Translations under genes and position numbers: made by a program
Notes under the pieces: model-generated
Told to the model about the DNA's origin: nothing
What the model saw: the letters and a program-made list of their open reading frames with translations, nothing else
Databases searched by the model: none
Part shown: positions 43,274-47,524 of the stretch, piece after piece
Layout of the letters: each line of letters starts with the position of its first letter
How positions within the stretch are numbered: the stretch's first letter is position 1
NCBI GenBank assembly: GCA_016868305.1
Contig: VGHK01000016.1
Coordinates: forward strand, 1-47,524
Length of the DNA: 47,524 nt
Direction: 5' to 3'
DNA from: Betaproteobacteria bacterium
GTDB taxonomy: Bacteria > Pseudomonadota > Gammaproteobacteria > Burkholderiales > Burkholderiaceae_A

Positions 43274-46200
43274 GTGACTGCGCCCGCTACCCTTACGCCC
43301 GAGGCCCTGCAGAACCGGGCGACGGCCTTGGGGCTCGATTTTCCCGATGACCTTCCTGTCTCTGCCCGGTGGCAGGAAATCGCGCAGGCCCTGCTGGCCC
43401 ATCAGGTGTTGATTCTCTGTGGGGAGACGGGCTCGGGCAAGACCACCCAGCTGCCCAAGATCGCCCTGGCCTGTGGCTTTGGGGCCAAGGGCAAGTCGAT
43501 TGGCCACACCCAGCCGCGCAGGCTGGCCGCCGTGTCGGTGGCCCGGCGCATTGCCCAAGAAATACAGTCGGACTGCGGGCGCATGCCTGGCGCTCGGGTG
43601 GGCTACAAGATTCGGTTTAACGACCAGGCGCGACCCGGCGTGCCGATTAAGCTGCTCACCGATGGCATGCTGCTGGCCGAGACCCAGGCCGATCCCAGGC
43701 TTGAGGCCTACGACCTGATCATCATCGATGAGGCCCATGAGCGTAGTCTCAATATCGATTTTTTGTTGGGCTATCTGCACAACCTGCTCGCGCAGCGCCC
43801 GAGGCTCAAGCTGATCATCACCTCGGCCACACTCGATGCGGAGAAGTTCTCCCGGCATTTTTTCAACGCACCCATTCTCGAGGTCTCGGGCCGGTTGTAT
43901 CCCGTAGCGATACGCTACCAGCCGCCCGAGAAGGACGATGACGACCTCATTGATCGGGTGGTCACTGGCATTACGGCAGCGCTCGCAGAGCCGGTGGGCA
44001 TGGGCCCGGCCGACGTCTTGGTATTCCTGCCAGGCGAGCGGGAGATTCGCGCCACGGCCGATGCCTTGGCCGATCGGCTTCGCCCAGTCTCGGGCCATGG
44101 TCGGCGCCAGAGTGTGGAGGCCTTGCCCCTTTTTTCGCGCCTGACCCAGGCAGACCAGGACCGTATCTTTCGCCCGGCAGAGGGCCGCCGTGTGGTGCTC
44201 TCCACCAACCTGGCCGAGACATCGATTACCGTACCGGGCATTCGCTATGTAGTGGATGCCGGTCTCGCACGGGTGAAGCGGTACCGCTATAAGGGGAAGG
44301 TAGAGCAGTTGCAGATTGAGCCTGTTAGCCAGGCCCAGGCCCAGCAGCGGGCGGGCCGTGCCGGCCGGCTGTCTGAGGGCATCTGCATTCGTCTTTATAG
44401 TGAAGAAGACTTTCACTCGCGGCCGGTGCATGCCGATCCAGAGATTCATCGCAGTTCGCTCGCCTCAGTCATTCTCCAGATGAAGGCGCTGCGCCTGCGT
44501 GCCATAGAGGTCTTCCCTTTTGTCGACCCGCCTTCAAAGAAGGCCATTGCCGATGGTATGGCGCTGCTCAATGAGTTAGGGGCTATTGACAGCGCGGGTG
44601 GGCTGACCGAGATCGGCCGCGACATTGCCGCACTACCGCTCGACCCCAAGCTCGCCCGCATGCTGGTGGCCGCCCGCCAGAGCGGGTGTCTCAAGGAGAT
44701 GGCGGTACTCGTGGCTGCCTTGTCGGTGCAAGACCCCCGCGATCGGCCCTTGGCCGAGCAGCAGGCAGCTGATGCGGCCCACAAAAAGTTTGCCGATGAG
44801 AAGTCAGAGTTCTTGAGCTGGCTTCGGCTCTGGGACTGGATCGAGGCGGCCTTTGCCGAAAAGCTCTCGCGCCGCAAGCTAGACCAGGCCTTACGGGTGC
44901 AGTTTTTGTCGCCCTTGCGGGTGCGCGAATGGCGCGAGCTGCATCAGCAGGTGGTCTCGTGGATTACCGAAAAAAACTGGCGATTCAATGAACGTCCCAC
45001 CGACTATGCCAGCCTGCACCAGGCCATTCTCACGGGCCTGTTATCAAACATTGGCTGCCGTATCGACAGCCCCGTGAAGCAGGCCTCCACCGGCGGCCCC
45101 AAGGGGGGCACGGCGGCCTCGGCGCCCGCTGGAACCGGCCTCTGGCAGGGCACCCACGAGGTGAAGTTTGCCGTCTGGCCTGGATCACACCTGGCCAAAA
45201 AGCCACCGCGCTGGCTGATGGCCGCCGAACAGGTTGAGACCTCACGGCTCTTTGCCCGTACGGTAGCGGGCATTGAACCGGAATGGGTGGAACAGGCAGC
45301 CGCGCGTCTAATTAAGGTGAGCTACTCGGAACCCCACTGGGAGAAGAAGGCCGGTAAGGCGATTGGCTATGCCCGAGGCGTGCTCTATGGGCTGCCGATC
45401 TTTCAGCGGCGACGTGTGGCCTGGTCGAGTCTTGGGCCCGAAGAAGCCCGCGAGGCCCGTGCGCTTCTGATTCGCGAGGGCCTGGTGGCTGGCGAGATCG
45501 ATACGCGGCTGAAGTTCCATGACCACAACCAGCGGCTGATTCACGAAGTTGAAAAGCTCGAACAAAAAGCCCGACGGCTAGACCTCCTGGTGGATGAGTC
45601 GCTGATTGAGGCCTTCTACGACCAGCATATTCCCCAGAACGTGGTGGACCTTGACAGCCTGACTGCATGGCTGCGAAAGGCCGGCGCCCAAGACCCGCAG
45701 CTTTTGTGCCTGCGCAAAGAAGACCTGATGCGGCATGAGGCTGCAGGCATTACGACGGACCAGTTTCCGCGTCAGTATCAGCAGGCCGATCTGCAGTGTG
45801 CACTCGACTATCACTTTGACCCGGGTGCAGCTGATGATGGCCTGATCATTACGGTGCGCGACAGCGACCTCGGGCGGCTGGATGCCCAGCGGCTTGACTG
45901 GCTGGTGCCGGGCATGCGCAAGGACAAGGTCATGGCGATCGTCAAAAGCCTGCCACAGCGGCATCGGCGCCACCTGCTGCCCTTGGCCGACTATGTCGAA
46001 GGCTTCTGTGCGCGCTGGCAGTCTCAGGCGGGCAATAAGCCTTTGGTGAAGGCCTTGATTGAAGACATCGCGCAAGAAAAGGGCCTCGCCCTCACGGCCG
46101 ACGAGTTCAAACGCGATGCCCTGCCCGCGCATCTGTCTGCCTTCATTCGGGTGATCGACCAGCATGGCCGTCAGCTTGCCCAAGGCCGCGACCTGACCGC

Positions 46201-46960
46201 CCTGCGCAGCCAGCTTGGCGTGGCCGATCCGCAGGTCGAAGAGACAGCGGCCTGGCAGCGACTGGCAGACCGGTTTGCCGAGCGCATCAAAGAGCCGATC
46301 AAGGCCATGGCGCGTGACCTGGTGAAGGACGCCTCGCTCACGCTCGCCTGGGCCGCCTGGGGCGGGCGCAGCCATGGCAGCGCCGAGCAGCTCTGTGAGC
46401 AGGTGCGTCAACTGGCCCTGCGGCGTGCTTTTCTGGGCGAACCCTGGCCCGAAACCGACAAAGACTTTGAGCAACGGCTGACCGAAGGCCGTAGCCGGTT
46501 TCTGCTGCTGGCCCAGGAGACGCAGCGCTGGCTCAAGGCGGTGTTTGCGGAGCACCAGGTGATTGCCCGCAAGCTTGCCGCGGCACGGCCCGCCCAGGCG
46601 GTTCACAAAGACATCGAGGAGCAGATCGCGCGGCTGTTGCCCCCCGACTTTGTGGTGCAGACGCCCGATGCGCGCGCCCGTCATCTGCCACGGTATCTCA
46701 AGGCCATGGCGCTGCGTCTCGACAAGCATCGTGCCGACCCTGCCCGAGACCTTGCCCGCTGGCAGGAGCTGCAACGGGTTGAGCAGCCTTTTTGGCGCTG
46801 GGCCAAGGCCAACCCCGGCCCATGGTCGGAGGCCATGACCGAGTTTCGATGGCTTTTAGAAGAATGCCGCGTGGTGCAGTTTGCGCAGGAACTGAAGACC
46901 CCGATGCCCGTGTCGGTCAAGCGTCTGGAAAAGACTTGGGAGACAATCTCGCGACAGTAG
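43274..46960 (+). CDS. hrpA: ATP-dependent RNA helicase HrpA (DEAH box)
   Basis: A helicase of 1228 residues from the GTG at 43274. An ATG nine codons upstream would place the perfect TATAAT inside the coding region, so GTG is preferred. Motifs: Walker A GETGSGKT (50-57), IIIDEAHERSLNIDF (DEAH box), ITSATLDAEKF (motif III), STNLAETSITVPGI, and QRAGRAGR (motif VI). The HA2/OB-fold region and the long C-terminal DUF3418 domain typical of HrpA follow. E. coli HrpA is about 1300 residues and rescues stalled ribosomes. A Gly/Ala/Pro-rich insert (about residues 600-625) separates two domains. Confidence 0.96.
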   Translation: MTAPATLTPEALQNRATALGLDFPDDLPVSARWQEIAQALLAHQVLILCGETGSGKTTQLPKIALACGFGAKGKSIGHTQPRRLAAVSVARRIAQEIQSDCGRMPGARVGYKIRFNDQARPGVPIKLLTDGMLLAETQADPRLEAYDLIIIDEAHERSLNIDFLLGYLHNLLAQRPRLKLIITSATLDAEKFSRHFFNAPILEVSGRLYPVAIRYQPPEKDDDDLIDRVVTGITAALAEPVGMGPADVLVFLPGEREIRATADALADRLRPVSGHGRRQSVEALPLFSRLTQADQDRIFRPAEGRRVVLSTNLAETSITVPGIRYVVDAGLARVKRYRYKGKVEQLQIEPVSQAQAQQRAGRAGRLSEGICIRLYSEEDFHSRPVHADPEIHRSSLASVILQMKALRLRAIEVFPFVDPPSKKAIADGMALLNELGAIDSAGGLTEIGRDIAALPLDPKLARMLVAARQSGCLKEMAVLVAALSVQDPRDRPLAEQQAADAAHKKFADEKSEFLSWLRLWDWIEAAFAEKLSRRKLDQALRVQFLSPLRVREWRELHQQVVSWITEKNWRFNERPTDYASLHQAILTGLLSNIGCRIDSPVKQASTGGPKGGTAASAPAGTGLWQGTHEVKFAVWPGSHLAKKPPRWLMAAEQVETSRLFARTVAGIEPEWVEQAAARLIKVSYSEPHWEKKAGKAIGYARGVLYGLPIFQRRRVAWSSLGPEEAREARALLIREGLVAGEIDTRLKFHDHNQRLIHEVEKLEQKARRLDLLVDESLIEAFYDQHIPQNVVDLDSLTAWLRKAGAQDPQLLCLRKEDLMRHEAAGITTDQFPRQYQQADLQCALDYHFDPGAADDGLIITVRDSDLGRLDAQRLDWLVPGMRKDKVMAIVKSLPQRHRRHLLPLADYVEGFCARWQSQAGNKPLVKALIEDIAQEKGLALTADEFKRDALPAHLSAFIRVIDQHGRQLAQGRDLTALRSQLGVADPQVEETAAWQRLADRFAERIKEPIKAMARDLVKDASLTLAWAAWGGRSHGSAEQLCEQVRQLALRRAFLGEPWPETDKDFEQRLTEGRSRFLLLAQETQRWLKAVFAEHQVIARKLAAARPAQAVHKDIEEQIARLLPPDFVVQTPDARARHLPRYLKAMALRLDKHRADPARDLARWQELQRVEQPFWRWAKANPGPWSEAMTEFRWLLEECRVVQFAQELKTPMPVSVKRLEKTWETISRQ

Positions 46961-47009
46961 CGGCGAGAGCGGCGGCGAGAGCGGGCAGCGAAAGCAGCCA
47001 CAGCACCCA

Positions 47010-47028
47010 TTCAGTATGGTGAACTGAA
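47010..47028. repeat. Inverted repeat upstream of the last gene
   Basis: TTCAGT and ACTGAA are perfect arms around seven bases, 18 bp before the GTG at 47047 and just upstream of its ribosome-binding site (AAGGA). It could be a small operator or hairpin; the role is unknown. Confidence 0.3.
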
Positions 47029-47046
47029 GAGCAAGGAAGACTAAAC

Positions 47047-47524
47047 GTGGAAACCCAAAAAACCCCTGGTGCCAGCCATTCTGACCTGACGGTCGGGCTT
47101 TTTATTATTGGTGATGAGATCTTGTCGGGTAAGCGAGAAGACCGCCATTTTGCAAAGGCCCGCGAGATTCTTGCTGCCCGTGGGCTTGCGCTTTCGTGGG
47201 CGCAGTATCTGGGCGATGACCGGGCCCGCTGCGTGCGCGCGATGCGCGACTCTCTTGCGACACAAGACCTGGTCTTTAGCTGCGGCGGAATTGGCGCTAC
47301 ACCCGATGACCATACCCGCCAGGCGGTTGCCGAGGCACTCGGCCTGCCTCTAGTGTTACATCCTGAGGCCGAACGCCAGATAGCACTGCGCTGCCAAGAA
47401 ACCCAACAGCCTCTTACGCCTGAGCGCCTTCGGATGGGCGAGTTTCCGCAAGGGGCACAGGTGGTGCCCAACCCTTATAACCGTATACCGGGCTTCTCTG
47501 TCGGAACACACTTTTTCCTTCCTG
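47047..47524 (+). CDS. Molybdopterin-binding-domain protein (CinA/MoaB-like), 3'-truncated by the window edge
   Basis: A GTG-initiated frame with no stop to the end of the window (159 residues visible). AAGGA lies about ten bases before the GTG. The start of the conserved part is LTVGLFIIGDEILSGKREDRHF, and LVFSCGGIGATPDDHTRQAVAEAL follows: the MoCF_biosynth fold shared by MoaB, MoeA and the N-terminal half of CinA. Stand-alone versions of about 250 residues are common in betaproteobacteria and are usually annotated as competence/damage-inducible protein A homologues. The role is unclear; whether a CinA C-terminal domain follows lies outside the window. Confidence 0.85.
   Translation, partial: METQKTPGASHSDLTVGLFIIGDEILSGKREDRHFAKAREILAARGLALSWAQYLGDDRARCVRAMRDSLATQDLVFSCGGIGATPDDHTRQAVAEALGLPLVLHPEAERQIALRCQETQQPLTPERLRMGEFPQGAQVVPNPYNRIPGFSVGTHFFLP

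Noticed and set aside
43211-44449. 412-codon open frame antisense to hrpA
   Set aside because: Shadow of hrpA: high GC content keeps the opposite frame open. No recognisable domain and no ribosome-binding site.
45578-46774. 398-codon open frame antisense to hrpA
   Set aside because: Same reason; the sense frame encodes the conserved HrpA C-terminal domain.
46961-46986. CGGCGAGAG direct repeats after hrpA as a mobile-element end
   Set aside because: Only two to three imperfect units of simple sequence; no target duplication or inverted ends.

Overview
The window is a gene-dense, GC-rich stretch (near 60 % by eye) of a bacterial chromosome. Gene content and order point to a betaproteobacterium, most likely of the order Burkholderiales. 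The clues are rpsO-pnp-tpiA-secG-tRNA-Leu(GAG)-nuoABCDE, the block ilvI-ilvH-ilvC-psd-pssA-leuA, a DUF3460 gene overlapping scpA, a bpt-type leucyltransferase next to aat, and argA divergent from hrpA. No prophage, insertion sequence, CRISPR array or rRNA was seen. This is inferred from synteny, not from a database search.

Layout. 1-6.7 kb (minus): ribosomal protein S15, PNPase, triosephosphate isomerase, SecG, tRNA-Leu and the first five complex I genes (nuoE runs off the left edge). 6.9-13.5 kb (minus): branched-chain amino acid synthesis interleaved with phosphatidylethanolamine synthesis. leuA has its own attenuator, including an unannotated 23-residue Leu-rich leader peptide. 13.8-16.9 kb (plus): clpB with a sigma32-like promoter, and an RDD membrane protein. 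16.9-21.5 kb: dcd (minus), divergent from metG, DUF3460, scpA and murB (plus). 21.5-25.7 kb (minus): yaaA, then an operon of circularly permuted ATP-grasp, alpha-E protein and the Anbu proteasome-like protease. 25.8-27.6 kb (plus): alkylbase DNA glycosylase and rlmJ. 27.5-32.7 kb (minus): isocitrate lyase behind an AT-rich palindromic control region, a cysQ-like phosphatase and a large FtsX-type permease. 32.8-35.5 kb (plus): dienelactone hydrolase, a probably Tat-exported PQQ sugar dehydrogenase and a RelE/ParE-type toxin-antitoxin pair. 35.6-38.9 kb: initiator tRNA (minus), then a Nudix hydrolase, aat, bpt and pyrD (plus). 38.8-41.9 kb: lutAB-like genes (minus) divergent from an IclR regulator. 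41.9-47.5 kb: argA (minus), hrpA and a truncated molybdopterin-binding-domain gene (plus).

Most genes are housekeeping. The points that go beyond routine annotation are regulatory or architectural. They are the leu attenuator, the back-to-back ilv and clpB promoters, an Anbu operon without the transglutaminase gene that often accompanies it, the nested four-half-site palindrome upstream of aceA, an inverted repeat holding the start codon of the cysQ-like gene, and overlapping divergent -10 boxes between tRNA-fMet and the Nudix gene. In addition, at several genes a -10-like hexamer sits only 5-9 nt before the start codon, which suggests leaderless mRNAs. The genome is compact: convergent genes overlap at their 3' ends three times (RDD/dcd, rlmJ/aceA, pyrD/lutB). 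All promoter and operator calls are from inspection only.
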